Shown: positions 8,515 through 17,226, numbered from the stretch's first letter. The stretch: 64,000 nt of DNA from Rhizobiaceae bacterium (GCA_025698895.1 JAILWO010000003.1:434001-498000); one strand, 5' to 3'. Translations and numbers: made by a program. The notes: generated from the letters alone by a model not told the origin.

Positions 8515-10307
8515 GCGCGCCCCGCCCGCCCTCGCTCGATCTCGGTGTGATCGGCAACTCCGCCGCCGCCGCCCTCGTCGATCCGGAAGCCACGATCGTC
8601 TGGATGTGCTCGCCGCGCATGGATGGCGACCCCGTCTTCTGCTCGCTGCTCGGTGACGGCTCCGTAGAGGGAGGCGACTGGGCGATCACGATCGAAGGCC
8701 TGGCCAGAAGCGAGCAGCGATACAAGCGCAACACCGCGATCCTCGAGACGCTGCTGACCGACGATCGTGGCAATCAGCTTCGCGTCACCGATTTCGCGCC
8801 GCGCTTCAAGGCGGCCGGCCGAATCTTCCGCCCGCAGACCATCGTGCGGCTGGTGGAGCCGGTGTCGGGGTCGCCACGCATGACGGTGAGGCTGCGCCCG
8901 CGATACGGCTATGGCGAGTTCGAGCCCGACATGACGCGGGGAACCAGCCATATCCGCTTCCTGCTTGGCGACCAGGTCCTGCGCATGACGACGGATGCTC
9001 CCGTCGAGTTCGTCCAGAAGGGCACCGCGTTTCTCGTCGACCGATCCTACGCCTTCATCCTGGGTCCCGACGAGCGCCTCGCCGACGCGCCGATGGAGAC
9101 GGCGCGCATCTTCCTTCGCGAGACACGCGACTACTGGATCGAGTGGGTGCGCTATCTTTCGCTCCCCATCGATTTCCAGGACGTGGTCATTCGTGCCGCC
9201 ATCACGCTGAAACTGTGCGCGCATGAAGAGACAGGCGGCATCGCGGCGGCGCTGACGACTTCGATACCGGAATATGGCGAGAGCGGCCGCACGTGGGATT
9301 ATCGCTTCTGCTGGTTGCGCGATTCCTATTTTACCGTGAAGGCGCTCAACTGGCTGGGTGCCACCAAGACAATGGAGGACTATCTGGGCTATGTCTCCGA
9401 CATCGCGGCCGGATCGCCCGACGGCTATCTCCAGCCGCTCTTCGGACTTGGCCTTGAGCGTGTGATCGACGAGAAGGTGGTCGGCACGCTGACCGGTTAT
9501 CGCGCGTATGGCCCCGTGCGCAGCGGCAATGCCGCCTACACGCAGGTTCAGAACGACGGCTACGGTTCTGTCATCCTGTCGATCACACAGGCCTTCTTCG
9601 ATGAACGGCTGCCGACCATGGGCGAGGAATCGCTGTTCAGGCGGCTCGAGCCGCTCGGTGAGCAGGCAGCGCGCCGCTGGGCCGAGCCGGACGCCGGCAT
9701 GTGGGAATTCCGCACCCGCAACGGCGTTCACACCCATTCCTCCATGATGTGCTGGGCCGCCTGCGATCGGCTCGCCAAGATTGCGGCCAAGCTGGACCTA
9801 CCCGACCGAACGGCGCGCTGGCGCGGCGAGGCCGACCGCATCCGTGAGGGCATCCTGGAGCGGGCCTGGAACGAGGACCTCAAGAGTTTCGTCTCGACCT
9901 TCGGCGGCGCGGATCTGGACGCCAGCTTGCTTTTGATGCCCGAGATCGGCCTGATCGAGGCACGCGATCCGCGCTTTCTGTCCACGCTCGCCGCCTGCGA
10001 GAGACATCTGCGCTTCGGTAACCACCTCTACCGCTACCGCGCGCCCGACGACTTCGGCGAGCCGGAGACGGCGTTCACCGCATGCACCTTCTGGCTGATC
10101 GACGCGCTGGCCAGGGCAGGGCGGTATGACGACGCGCGAGAGATTTTCGAGGACGTGCTGGCACACCGCAACCATCTCGGCCTTCTGTCGGAAGGCCTGC
10201 ATGTTGAAACCGGCGAACTGTGGGGCAATTTCCCCCAGACATATTCCATGGTCGGCCTGATCAACGCCGCCATGCATCTGTCGCGTCGCTGGGAGGACGT
10301 CCTGTGA
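8511..10307 (+). CDS. Glycoside hydrolase family 15 (trehalase/glucoamylase-like)
   Basis: 598 residues with the bacterial GH15 layout: N-terminal beta-sandwich (GVIGNSAAAALVDPEATIVWMC), then an (alpha/alpha)6 barrel with RTWDYRFCWLRDSYFT, the region holding the general acid (EPDAGMWEFRTRNGVHTHSS) and the general base in LLSEGLHVETGELWGNFPQTYS. Some bacterial GH15 enzymes are trehalases, others cleave dextrins; the sequence does not decide. It lies between otsB and otsA with four-base overlaps on both sides, so it is translated with the two biosynthetic enzymes; a turnover or quality-control role is an inference. Start is the GTG at 8511. Confidence 0.9.
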   Translation: MSAPRPPSLDLGVIGNSAAAALVDPEATIVWMCSPRMDGDPVFCSLLGDGSVEGGDWAITIEGLARSEQRYKRNTAILETLLTDDRGNQLRVTDFAPRFKAAGRIFRPQTIVRLVEPVSGSPRMTVRLRPRYGYGEFEPDMTRGTSHIRFLLGDQVLRMTTDAPVEFVQKGTAFLVDRSYAFILGPDERLADAPMETARIFLRETRDYWIEWVRYLSLPIDFQDVVIRAAITLKLCAHEETGGIAAALTTSIPEYGESGRTWDYRFCWLRDSYFTVKALNWLGATKTMEDYLGYVSDIAAGSPDGYLQPLFGLGLERVIDEKVVGTLTGYRAYGPVRSGNAAYTQVQNDGYGSVILSITQAFFDERLPTMGEESLFRRLEPLGEQAARRWAEPDAGMWEFRTRNGVHTHSSMMCWAACDRLAKIAAKLDLPDRTARWRGEADRIREGILERAWNEDLKSFVSTFGGADLDASLLLMPEIGLIEARDPRFLSTLAACERHLRFGNHLYRYRAPDDFGEPETAFTACTFWLIDALARAGRYDDAREIFEDVLAHRNHLGLLSEGLHVETGELWGNFPQTYSMVGLINAAMHLSRRWEDVL

Positions 10308-11701
10308 GTCGTCTGATTGTCGTTTCCAACCGTGTTCCGGACCTAGGCAAAAGCGCGCCGGCCGGTGGGCTGGCAGTGGCGCTCAAGGCCGCGCTGGAGC
10401 AGCGAGGCGGCATCTGGATGGGCTGGTCTGGCAAGTCGAGCGGCGCGAGCGAGCCCGGCAAACTCAGGATCAGCGAGCACGGTCGCATCACATTCGCGCT
10501 GACGGACCTGTCGAACCGCGACTTGTCGGAATATTATGAAGGCTTCGCCAACAGTGTCCTGTGGCCGCTTTGTCATTACCGGCTCGACCTGACCGACTAT
10601 GCCCGCAAGGACATGGCCGGCTATTTCCGGGTCAACCGCTTCTTCGCCGAGCGGCTCCATCCGCTGATCGAGCCGGACGATGTGCTGTGGATTCACGATT
10701 ACCACCTGATACCGATGGCGTCCGAACTCCGGCGAATGGGGGTGGAGAACCGCATTGGCTTCTTCATGCACATTCCTTGGCCGCCGCCTGACGTGTTCTT
10801 TACCCTGCCTGTCCACGAGGCCATCATCGGCGGGCTGACCGCCTATGATGTCGTCGGTTTCCAGACGAGGCACGACGTCGAGAACTTCGCGCTGGGCCTC
10901 AAGCGCGAGGGCATCGGCGGCGATGCCGGCGAAGGCTGGCTGGAGGCCTATGGCCGCAAGTTCCGCGCCGGCGCCTTTCCGATTGGCATCGCCACCGGCG
11001 AATTCGAGAAGATGGCACAGAGATCGGTCCGCAGCGCAGCCTTCAAGCGCATCATCGAGAGCTTCGAAGGCCGCGACCTGATCGTGGGCGTCGATCGCCT
11101 GGACTATTCCAAGGGACTGACCCACCGCATCGACGGCTATGAGCGCTTCCTCGTCGCCAATCCGGCCTATCGTGGCCGTACGACCCTGCTTCAGGTCACG
11201 CCGAAGTCGCGCACCGAGGTGCCGGGTTATGCCGAGATGCAGCGCGAGGTGGCCGAACATGCCGGCCGCGTCAACGGCGCGCTCGGCACGCTGGACTGGG
11301 TGCCGATCCGCTACGTCAACCGAGCCGTCGGACAGACCATGCTGGCCGGACTCCACCGCATCGCCAAGGTCGGCCTCGTCACCCCGCTGCGTGACGGCAT
11401 GAACCTGGTCGCCAAGGAATATCTCGCCGCCCAGGATCCGGAGAATCCCGGGGTGCTGGTGCTGTCGCGCTTCGCCGGCGCGGCGCGCGAGCTGGACGGG
11501 GCCCTGCTCGTCAATCCCTACGACATCGAGGCAGTGGGCAACGCGATTGCCCAGGCCCTGTCGATGCCGCTCGAGGCACGTCGGGAACGCTTCGCGCCGA
11601 TGCTCGAGCGGCTCCGTCACTACGACATCACGCGCTGGTGCGACGATTTCCTTGCCGCGATCGGTGTGGACCGGTCAGACCGCGCGTCTACAGCTCTATG
11701 A
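10304..11701 (+). CDS. otsA: Trehalose-6-phosphate synthase
   Basis: 465 residues, GT20 family. Visible marks: SNRVPD at the N-terminus, [11 protein letters not shown] for nucleotide-sugar binding, [30 protein letters not shown], and [18 protein letters not shown] near the C-terminus. It joins UDP-glucose (or another NDP-glucose) and glucose-6-phosphate. Start is the GTG at 10304, inside the GH15 stop, with GGGAGG seven bases upstream. The last 14 bases overlap the end of the convergent DUF1428 gene. Confidence 0.94.
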   Translation: MSRLIVVSNRVPDLGKSAPAGGLAVALKAALEQRGGIWMGWSGKSSGASEPGKLRISEHGRITFALTDLSNRDLSEYYEGFANSVLWPLCHYRLDLTDYARKDMAGYFRVNRFFAERLHPLIEPDDVLWIHDYHLIPMASELRRMGVENRIGFFMHIPWPPPDVFFTLPVHEAIIGGLTAYDVVGFQTRHDVENFALGLKREGIGGDAGEGWLEAYGRKFRAGAFPIGIATGEFEKMAQRSVRSAAFKRIIESFEGRDLIVGVDRLDYSKGLTHRIDGYERFLVANPAYRGRTTLLQVTPKSRTEVPGYAEMQREVAEHAGRVNGALGTLDWVPIRYVNRAVGQTMLAGLHRIAKVGLVTPLRDGMNLVAKEYLAAQDPENPGVLVLSRFAGAARELDGALLVNPYDIEAVGNAIAQALSMPLEARRERFAPMLERLRHYDITRWCDDFLAAIGVDRSDRASTAL

Positions 11702-12041
11702 CGCTCTTGAAGCCGCCGAAGATCATGCGCTTGCCGTCAAAGGGCATGTTCTTCATGTCGTCCTGCAGCCGGGGATCGTCCATGACCTTCTTCATCACCT
11801 CGTCACGCTTCTCGCGCGACGGATAGGTGATCCACGAGAAGACGACGATCTCGTCGTCCTTTGCCTGCACGGCGCGCGGGAAGGACGTCACCTCGCCATA
11901 GGGAACGTCATCGGCGACGCATTCGACATAGGACAAGGCGCCGTGCTCCATCCAGACGTCGCCGGCCCGGCTGGCCTGGGCCTTGTAGTCCCCCAGCTTG
12001 TCCTTTGGAACGGCGAGAATAAAACCGTCGACGTACGACAT
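11688..12041 (-). CDS. DUF1428 family protein (ferredoxin-like dimeric barrel)
   Basis: 117 residues beginning MSYVDGFILAVPKDKLGDY, with VFSWITYPSREKRDEVMKKVMDDPRL and [18 protein letters not shown], the pattern of the DUF1428/YbaA family. Members are small cytosolic alpha/beta barrel proteins without known activity. ATG at 12041 follows GGAGAAG; a longer frame from 12071 has a poor N-terminus. It is convergent with otsA and lies 78 bases downstream of the response regulator stop, in the opposite reading block. Confidence 0.85.
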   Translation of the reverse strand: MSYVDGFILAVPKDKLGDYKAQASRAGDVWMEHGALSYVECVADDVPYGEVTSFPRAVQAKDDEIVVFSWITYPSREKRDEVMKKVMDDPRLQDDMKNMPFDGKRMIFGGFKSVIEL

Positions 12042-12119
12042 GCGGGCTTCTCCTTCGGTTGATGTATCCAAAGGACGGGCTTGCCACCCGGGTTCCGACA
12101 GCCCGAACGAATTTTTGCG

Positions 12120-12830
12120 CTACTCGACGCTCAGCCGATAGCCGACGCCGCGCACCGTCTGCAGCCACACCGGATTGGCCGGATCGCGTTCGATCTTGCG
12201 ACGCAGCCGATTGATCTGCACGTCGATCGTGCGTTCGCCCACCTCCGAGTCGTCGGAGACGAGTTCGTGACGCGGTATGGTGTCACCGGCCCGCTCCGCG
12301 AAAATGGCGAGAATCTCCTGTTCGCGATCGGTAAGCCTCACCGGAACGCCCCCCTTCTTCAGTTCGCGCCTGGCGATCTGGAAGGTGTAGGGGCCGAACA
12401 CGATCTGCTCGACCTTCGGCGTCGGAGAAGGGCCGCCGCGCCGCAGGATATTGTTGACGCGCAGGATCAGTTCGCGTGGGTCGAAAGGCTTGGGCAGATA
12501 GTCGTCGGCGCCTGCTTGGAGACCCTCGACCCGGCTGTCCGTTTCGCTCAGGGCCGTCAACATGAGGATCGGCACGTCGCGGGTCTCGCGCAGCGCCTTG
12601 GTCAGATCGACCCCGCTTTCGCCGGGCATCATCACGTCGAGCACAATCAGGTCGAAATCCAGTCCTTCGAGCCGTCGCCGCGCCTCGGCCGCGGTACCGG
12701 CCACGGTTACGCGAAAACCGTTGGTCCCGAGATACTGCTTGAGCAGGTTGCGGATGCGCGTGTCGTCGTCGACGACCAGAAGGTGGGGAGCGTCGTCATC
12801 CGGTGCACCATTGACTTCGGTTTCGGCCAT
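12120..12830 (-). CDS. OmpR-family response regulator
   Basis: 236 residues. Receiver domain at 16-130 with acidic pocket (LLVVDDDTRI), phospho-acceptor Asp in LIVLDVMMPGESG, Thr in MLTALSE and Lys in YLPKPFDPREL; then a winged-helix DNA-binding domain (VRLTDREQEILAIFAERAG to IRRK-type recognition helix and VRGVGYRLSVE). Transcribed with the MarR gene 28 bases upstream. The EnvZ-like kinase at 6205-7617 is the likely cognate sensor although separated by the ots block. Start at the ATG at 12830. Confidence 0.92.
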   Translation of the reverse strand: MAETEVNGAPDDDAPHLLVVDDDTRIRNLLKQYLGTNGFRVTVAGTAAEARRRLEGLDFDLIVLDVMMPGESGVDLTKALRETRDVPILMLTALSETDSRVEGLQAGADDYLPKPFDPRELILRVNNILRRGGPSPTPKVEQIVFGPYTFQIARRELKKGGVPVRLTDREQEILAIFAERAGDTIPRHELVSDDSEVGERTIDVQINRLRRKIERDPANPVWLQTVRGVGYRLSVE

Positions 12831-12858
12831 CGTCCTTACCCTCCCTTGCGTGCCGGGC

Positions 12859-13419
12859 TCAGGGCTCGGCCGAAAGATTGCCCGGCAACCGATCGATCTG
12901 CGGGCGCAGTTCGGTGTTGACCATCGCACGCAGGAACGTCTCGATCGCGGCGCGGTGCTCCGGTCCGGTCTGGCGCAATGCCTCGCGGATGCGGCGAGAC
13001 TGCGGCGCGGCGAGCCGGAGCGCAAGTTCGCGGCCGCGCGCGGAGGGGTAGAGTTCACGCTGGCGACGGTCGCGCGGACCCTGCACCTGCATGATGTAGC
13101 CGGAATCGATCAACTGCTTGAGAACCCGCGCCAGCGATTGCTTGGTGATCTGCAGGACATCGAGCAGTTCCGCGACCGTCAGGCCGGGCATGCGGTTGAC
13201 GAAATGGACGACGCGGTGATGCGCGCGGCCGAAATCCAGTTCGCCAAGGATTTCATCCGGATCCGACGTGAAGTCGCGGTAGGCGAAGAAGAACAGCTCG
13301 ATTATCGCGAAATCGATGCCGTCCTCGACCGACAGGGCGTCCTTAACGGGCGCGTCCGCCGCGGCGGGAACCCCGTGAACAGCGCGCGCGGCGTCGCTTC
13401 TGGAATTTATGTCAGTCAT
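12859..13419 (-). CDS. MarR-family transcriptional regulator
   Basis: 186 residues. The winged helix-turn-helix is clear: FGRAHHRVVHFVNRMPGLTVAELLDVLQITKQSLARVLKQLIDSGYI, followed by the wing with the DxRxR motif GPRDRRQRELYPS. About 40 extra N-terminal residues precede the first helix. It heads a minus-strand pair with the response regulator and is divergent from ilvE. An inverted repeat AGTCA-TGT-TGACT (13414-13426) covers its own start codon, which suggests autoregulation. Confidence 0.9.
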   Translation of the reverse strand: MTDINSRSDAARAVHGVPAAADAPVKDALSVEDGIDFAIIELFFFAYRDFTSDPDEILGELDFGRAHHRVVHFVNRMPGLTVAELLDVLQITKQSLARVLKQLIDSGYIMQVQGPRDRRQRELYPSARGRELALRLAAPQSRRIREALRQTGPEHRAAIETFLRAMVNTELRPQIDRLPGNLSAEP

Positions 13420-13426
13420 GTTGACT
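13414..13426. promoter_or_regulatory. Possible MarR operator over the marR start codon
   Basis: The bases AGTCA-TGT-TGACT form a perfect 5-base inverted repeat with a 3-base centre, and the marR start codon lies in it. MarR proteins usually bind short palindromes in their own promoters. Binding is inferred only. Confidence 0.3.
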
Positions 13427-13457
13427 TAATTTAGCCCCGGTGATAATTTTTGGCAAG

Positions 13458-13483
13458 CTTTTCGTCGGAGAGCGACCGAAAAG
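13458..13483. other. Stem-loop in the marR-ilvE divergent region
   Basis: CTTTTCG-TCG and CGA-C-CGAAAAG form a 10-base-pair stem with a single bulged C and a GAGAG loop. It could be an RNA hairpin in a leader or a DNA operator; it is not followed by a convincing T run on either strand. Confidence 0.4.
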
Positions 13484-13631
13484 GCTGCAAGCCACCGCGA
13501 TCGGGATGTTTCCTTTCAATGTGGTCGAACTTCTCAGCCTGTCGTTCGTCGGCTCCGCGGTCATGCTAGAATAGGCTGCTAAGGCCCCTGCCAACCAGAA
13601 CAAGCGGGCTTGCCCACCGGGAGAAACGAGG

Positions 13632-14522
13632 ATGGCATCTGTTCCCTTCGACCAGCTCGACGGCCACATCTGGATGAATGGCGCGTTCGTGAAGTGGGCC
13701 GACGCGAAAATCCACGTGTTGACGCACGGGCTTCATTACGCCAGCGCCGTGTTCGAAGGCGAGCGCGCCTATGGCGGCGAGATTTTCAAGCTGACCGAGC
13801 ACACCGAGCGCCTGCACGAATCGGGACGCATTCTCGGCTTCACCATCCCCTATTCGGTCGCCGAGATCGACGACGCCTGCCGCGAACTGCTCAAGATGCA
13901 GGGCCTTTCCGACGCCTATGTGAGGCCGATCGCCTGGCGCGGGTCGGAGATGATGGGCGTCTCGGCCCAGCACAACCGCATCAACTGCGCCATCGCCATC
14001 TGGCAATGGCCCAGCTATTTCGACCCCGCCCAGAAGCTCAAGGGCATCCGGCTGGACATCGCCGAGTATCGCCGTCCGGATCCACGCACCGCGCCATCTA
14101 GGTCCAAGGCCGCGGGACTGTACATGATCTGCACGCTGTCCAAACATGCAGCCGAATCAAAAGGGTATGCCGACGCACTGATGTTCGACTGGCGTGGTCA
14201 GGTCGCCGAGGCGACAGGCGCCAACGTGTTCTTCGTCAAGGATGGAGTGATCCACACGCCGACACCCGACTGCTTCCTCGACGGCATCACGCGCCGTACC
14301 GTAATCGATCTGGCCAGGCGCCGCGGCTATCAGGTCGTGGAGCGGGCCATCATGCCCGACGAATTGGAGGGTTTCGAGCAGTGCTTCCTCACGGGCACCG
14401 CCGCCGAGGTGACGCCAGTTTCGGAGATCGGTCCCCATCGTTTCGAGGTCGGCGAGATCGTGAAGACGCTGATGGAGGACTATTCGGCCGAAGTGCAGCC
14501 AAAGCAGCTGGCCGCCGAATAG
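13632..14522 (+). CDS. ilvE: Branched-chain amino acid aminotransferase
   Basis: 296 residues, class IV PLP aminotransferase of the IlvE type. Marks: HGLHYASAVFEGERAY near residue 35, YVRPIAWRGSEMMGV, the PLP lysine in SRSKAAGLYMICTLSKHAA, DALMFDWRGQVAEATGANVFFVKDG and the FLTGTAAEVTPVSEIG phosphate loop. Catalyses the last transamination in Leu/Ile/Val synthesis. GGGAGAAACGAGG precedes the ATG. A TAGAAT hexamer near 13567 is a plausible -10. Divergent from marR. Confidence 0.93.
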   Translation: MASVPFDQLDGHIWMNGAFVKWADAKIHVLTHGLHYASAVFEGERAYGGEIFKLTEHTERLHESGRILGFTIPYSVAEIDDACRELLKMQGLSDAYVRPIAWRGSEMMGVSAQHNRINCAIAIWQWPSYFDPAQKLKGIRLDIAEYRRPDPRTAPSRSKAAGLYMICTLSKHAAESKGYADALMFDWRGQVAEATGANVFFVKDGVIHTPTPDCFLDGITRRTVIDLARRRGYQVVERAIMPDELEGFEQCFLTGTAAEVTPVSEIGPHRFEVGEIVKTLMEDYSAEVQPKQLAAE

Positions 14523-14585
14523 GTCGGCACGCACTGTCGGCGGCCATCATGGCGAGGTGCTGACGGTGTTCGATACAGCAATTGG

Positions 14586-14605
14586 CGGGCGGCTTCGGCC
14601 GCCCG
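14586..14605 (+). terminator. Rho-independent terminator of ilvE
   Basis: An 8-base-pair perfect GC stem (CGGGCGGC / GCCGCCCG) closed by a TTCG tetraloop, followed by TTTCATTT, 64 bases after the ilvE stop. Confidence 0.8.
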
Positions 14606-14668
14606 TTTCATTTGACCCGGCTCGCTGTCGGCGGCTACACCGGCCAGGGTTCGGCAAGCGAGGCTTAC

Positions 14669-15310
14669 ATGGGACAGTTGAACGCGGCGATCGTCCAGGT
14701 GACTCCCTTCCAGCAGAACTGCACGATTCTGTTCGACGAGGAGACCAAGGCTGGCGTTGTCGTTGATCCGGGCGGCGAAGTCGGACGCATCGAGGATGCG
14801 CTCGCGCAGACCGGTGTTTTGCTTAAGGAAATCTGGCTCACTCACGGCCATATCGACCATGCCGGCGGAGCAATGGACCTGAAAGAGGCGCATGGCGTCG
14901 ACCTGATCGGCCCCCATGAGGCCGACCGGGAGATGCTGCTCAATCTGGAGACGCAGGCGCGCATGTTCGGCGTGATGGATGCGGTGCGCGATGTGACGCC
15001 TGACCGCTTTCTCACGGAAGGTGAGGCGGTTTCCTTTGGCGGTCATGTCTTCGAAGTGCTGCACTGCCCGGGCCATTCGCCGGGGCATGTCGTTTTCGTC
15101 AACCGGGCCGCGCGCTTCGCGCATGTTGGCGATGTGCTGTTTCGCGGCTCCGTCGGTCGCACAGATCTGCCGGGTGGCGATCACGCCGCCCTGATCGCCT
15201 CGATCCGGGACAAGCTCCTGCCGCTCGGCGACGATTTCGGATTCCTGTGCGGCCACGGGCCGGGTGGCCGCATCGGCGAGGAGCGCCTGACCAATCCCTT
15301 TATTCAGTAA
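14669..15310 (+). CDS. MBL-fold metallo-hydrolase (glyoxalase II-like)
   Basis: 213 residues of the metallo-beta-lactamase superfamily. The metal motif THGHIDHAGG is at about residues 58-67, then GHSPGHVVF, a bridging Asp in HVGDVLFRGSVGRTDLPGG, and the final His in CGHGPGG. The single-domain form lacking a substrate-binding extension is widely annotated as hydroxyacylglutathione hydrolase-like; the true thioester substrate is unknown. The ATG at 14669 follows AAGCGAGG. Single gene between ilvE and the convergent cold-shock gene. Confidence 0.87.
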   Translation: MGQLNAAIVQVTPFQQNCTILFDEETKAGVVVDPGGEVGRIEDALAQTGVLLKEIWLTHGHIDHAGGAMDLKEAHGVDLIGPHEADREMLLNLETQARMFGVMDAVRDVTPDRFLTEGEAVSFGGHVFEVLHCPGHSPGHVVFVNRAARFAHVGDVLFRGSVGRTDLPGGDHAALIASIRDKLLPLGDDFGFLCGHGPGGRIGEERLTNPFIQ

Positions 15311-15383
15311 GGCGTGAGGTTCGGCGGGAGACAGCGGCTAACGCATGTCGCCCGAAAGATCGAACCTGGTTTGGTGACACGCT

Positions 15384-15599
15384 TCAGCCGTTGACCTGCA
15401 GGTTGACCGCCTTGGGGCCCTTGCCGCGCTTGTCTGGCTCGGTGTCGAAGGAAACCTTTTGTCCGTCCTCCAGACCTGGCAGGCCGGATTGCTGGACGGC
15501 CGAGATGTGCACGAACACGTCCTTGCCGCCGTCATCGGGCGTGATGAAGCCGTAGCCCTTGGCGTGGTTGAAGAATTTGACGGTACCCTGCTGGGCCAT
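15384..15599 (-). CDS. Cold-shock domain protein 1
   Basis: 71 residues, a single CspA-type OB fold with RNP1 (KGYGFITP) and RNP2 (DVFVHISAV). It should bind single-stranded RNA and melt secondary structure. ATG at 15599 is preceded by AGGAG. Its leader is long: a 29-base element shared with the second csp gene lies 182 bases upstream of the start. No terminator is obvious before the convergent MBL gene. Confidence 0.93.
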   Translation of the reverse strand: MAQQGTVKFFNHAKGYGFITPDDGGKDVFVHISAVQQSGLPGLEDGQKVSFDTEPDKRGKGPKAVNLQVNG

Positions 15600-15780
15600 G
15601 TGAAGCTCCTGTCTCCCGTGAGTTGCTTCGTGGCAAGCACAATCCATTGATTGCGAGTGTCGGTCGTTTACAGGAGGAGAAGAAGCAGCACGTTCCGCGC
15701 CGGGGTCTTGCCGATGCCCTCTCTTTTCGCGGACCTTCCGGGAGGCGGATATTTCCGTTCCTTTCCCGGGTCACGCCAGT

Positions 15781-15809
15781 CCAGTCTCCGGGCCGGCAAA
15801 TGCCCGAAC
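15781..15809 (-). promoter_or_regulatory. Shared csp leader element, copy 1
   Basis: A 29-base block (gene-strand core GTTCGGGCATTT, ending CCGGAGACTGG) found again at 16241-16269 with 26 of 29 bases equal. Three transitions separate the copies. In this copy CGGGC and GCCCG can pair around an 8-base loop. Because the two csp genes share little else upstream, the element is likely functional: a promoter/initial transcribed region or a cold-shock leader box. Confidence 0.55.
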
Positions 15810-15874
15810 CAGAAATTTGTCGTTCATTTTTGACGCAGGGGCAAGCGAAAGTTTCGCTGTCCGGACATGCGAAA

Positions 15875-15898
15875 GGCGCGCCGGTTGCCCGGCGCGCC
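15875..15898 (-). terminator. Terminator of the second cold-shock gene
   Basis: Perfect 10-base-pair GC-rich stem (GGCGCGCCGG / CCGGCGCGCC) with a TTGC loop, 30 bases after the stop at 15928. Read on the minus strand it is followed by only TTT, so termination may be partial. Confidence 0.6.
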
Positions 15899-15927
15899 TC
15901 GCGTCATTCTCGAAGTCCGTCGGCTTG

Positions 15928-16140
15928 TCAGGCGGCGCTGAGATTGACCGCCTTGGGGCCCTTGCCCATGCGGTCGGGCTCGACGTCGAAGGAAACCTTC
16001 TGACCGTCGACCAGCGTACGCAGGCCGGAGGCCTCTACCGCCGAAATGTGAACGAAAACGTCCTTGGAGCCACCATCGGGGGTGATGAAACCGAAGCCCT
16101 TGGTGGTATTGAAGAATTTGACCGTGCCGGTCTGTGCCAT
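15928..16140 (-). CDS. Cold-shock domain protein 2
   Basis: 70 residues, CspA type with KGFGFITP and DVFVHISAV, about 75 percent like the first copy by eye. [15 protein letters not shown] at the start. A GGAG lies in the AAGGAGTTTCCCC before the ATG at 16140. It lies upstream of csp 1 on the same strand with its own terminator, so the two are a tandem duplication with separate leaders; the shared element is 101 bases upstream of this start. Confidence 0.93.
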   Translation of the reverse strand: MAQTGTVKFFNTTKGFGFITPDGGSKDVFVHISAVEASGLRTLVDGQKVSFDVEPDRMGKGPKAVNLSAA

Positions 16141-16240
16141 GGGGAAACTCCTTCGCCCTTTGCCTGTCTATGCATCCATGCACCTTGCGTGGATGCGAGT
16201 CGTCGAGTCTTCACGAAGGGAGAAGGTCGTCCGAAACGTT

Positions 16241-16269
16241 CCAGTCTCCGGGTCAGTAAATGCCCGAAC
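16241..16269 (-). promoter_or_regulatory. Shared csp leader element, copy 2
   Basis: Second copy of the 29-base element, 26 of 29 bases equal to 15781-15809. On the gene strand it is preceded by ATATATGTAGT, which may hold a -10 hexamer, placing the element at the very start of the transcript. Confidence 0.55.
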
Positions 16270-16311
16270 ACTACATATATCGCACGGAAGCCCGTTTTCC
16301 ACAAGCGGCGA

Positions 16312-17226
16312 TTACGGCACGACACGAATGGCCGCGGCTTGCCGTCCAAGTTGCCGTGCCGTCCGTGCAAGCAACGGTCGTCCGCCCGGTTGCCAGCCCA
16401 GCGCCTTCAGGCGCGTGCAATCCATGATGTTGAGCCCGGAAGGGTCCGCGGCCGGGGGCGGAGAAGAGGTGGTTGCAGCCACCTCGCGCAGGATGGCCAG
16501 CAGTTCGGAGCGGTCGAGCACGATATCGGAGACGTTGAACGTGCGGCGCGTGACGACCTCGATGGGCGCTGAAAGCATCAGCGAAACGGCGGTGGCGAGG
16601 TCGGTTCCGTGTACTTCGGTCGAAACCCGGGGCTCGATCGGTCGGCCAGCGAGAAAATCGTCGAACAGGCCGGACCATTTGTGGGCCTGTCCCGCTCCGG
16701 CCGGACCGTAGACGCCTGTGACGCGCAGGCTCGTGCCCGTGAAGCCAGCGCCGCAAAGCGCCGCCAACCGCCGTTCGGCAGCCAGCTTGATCTCGCCGTA
16801 GAGCGTGTCGGGCCGGGGCACGGTATCCTCGGTCAGCACGGCGCCGGCCGGCTGGGTGCCATAGACCGCGCGGGTCGAAATGAAGACCGTGCGGGCGACA
16901 CCGGCCGCCCTGGCGGCCTCGAAAAGGGCCGCGCTGCCGTCGAGATTGCGTTGCCGGAAGCCTTTCGGGTCCTCGCCCTCGCCACCGCGATACCGGCCCG
17001 GCAGATGATGGAAAGCGGCATGCACGAAGGCATCGACCCCTTCGAACAGCGCGCGCCAGTCGCGTCCGGTGCCCAGTTCGGCCGTCGCGAAGCCGACCGG
17101 ACGCGAAAAGAAGCCGTCGGCTGGCCGCGTGCGCCCAGTCACGACGACGTCATGGCCGGCCGCAAAGAGTTCCTCGGCGATGAAGCGGCCAACAAAGCCG
17201 GTTCCGCCCGAAATCAATACTTTCAT
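16312..17226 (-). CDS. sqdC: SqdC-like NAD-dependent epimerase/reductase, sulfolipid operon
   Basis: 304 residues, extended short-chain dehydrogenase. The NAD motif GGTGFVGRFIAEEL is at 7-20, the catalytic YGEIK near 141, and the C-terminal half carries a substrate lid. By itself this would be only an SDR; the operon (sqdB-sqdD-sqdC, with four-base overlaps) matches the sulfolipid genes of Sinorhizobium and Rhodobacter, where SqdC is a reductase-like accessory protein not strictly needed for sulfoquinovosyl diacylglycerol. Start ATG at 17226 overlaps the sqdD stop. Confidence 0.8.
   Translation of the reverse strand: MKVLISGGTGFVGRFIAEELFAAGHDVVVTGRTRPADGFFSRPVGFATAELGTGRDWRALFEGVDAFVHAAFHHLPGRYRGGEGEDPKGFRQRNLDGSAALFEAARAAGVARTVFISTRAVYGTQPAGAVLTEDTVPRPDTLYGEIKLAAERRLAALCGAGFTGTSLRVTGVYGPAGAGQAHKWSGLFDDFLAGRPIEPRVSTEVHGTDLATAVSLMLSAPIEVVTRRTFNVSDIVLDRSELLAILREVAATTSSPPPAADPSGLNIMDCTRLKALGWQPGGRPLLARTARQLGRQAAAIRVVP

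Noticed and set aside
7767-9737. A 656-codon open frame on the minus strand across otsB and GH15
   Set aside because: It lies opposite two genes with clear motifs and shows the Arg/His-rich composition of high-GC antisense frames. No family pattern, no SD.
13620-13672. A longer start for ilvE upstream of 13632
   Set aside because: The ATG at 13632 has the SD-like GGGAGAAACGAGG just before it and begins the conserved N-terminus.
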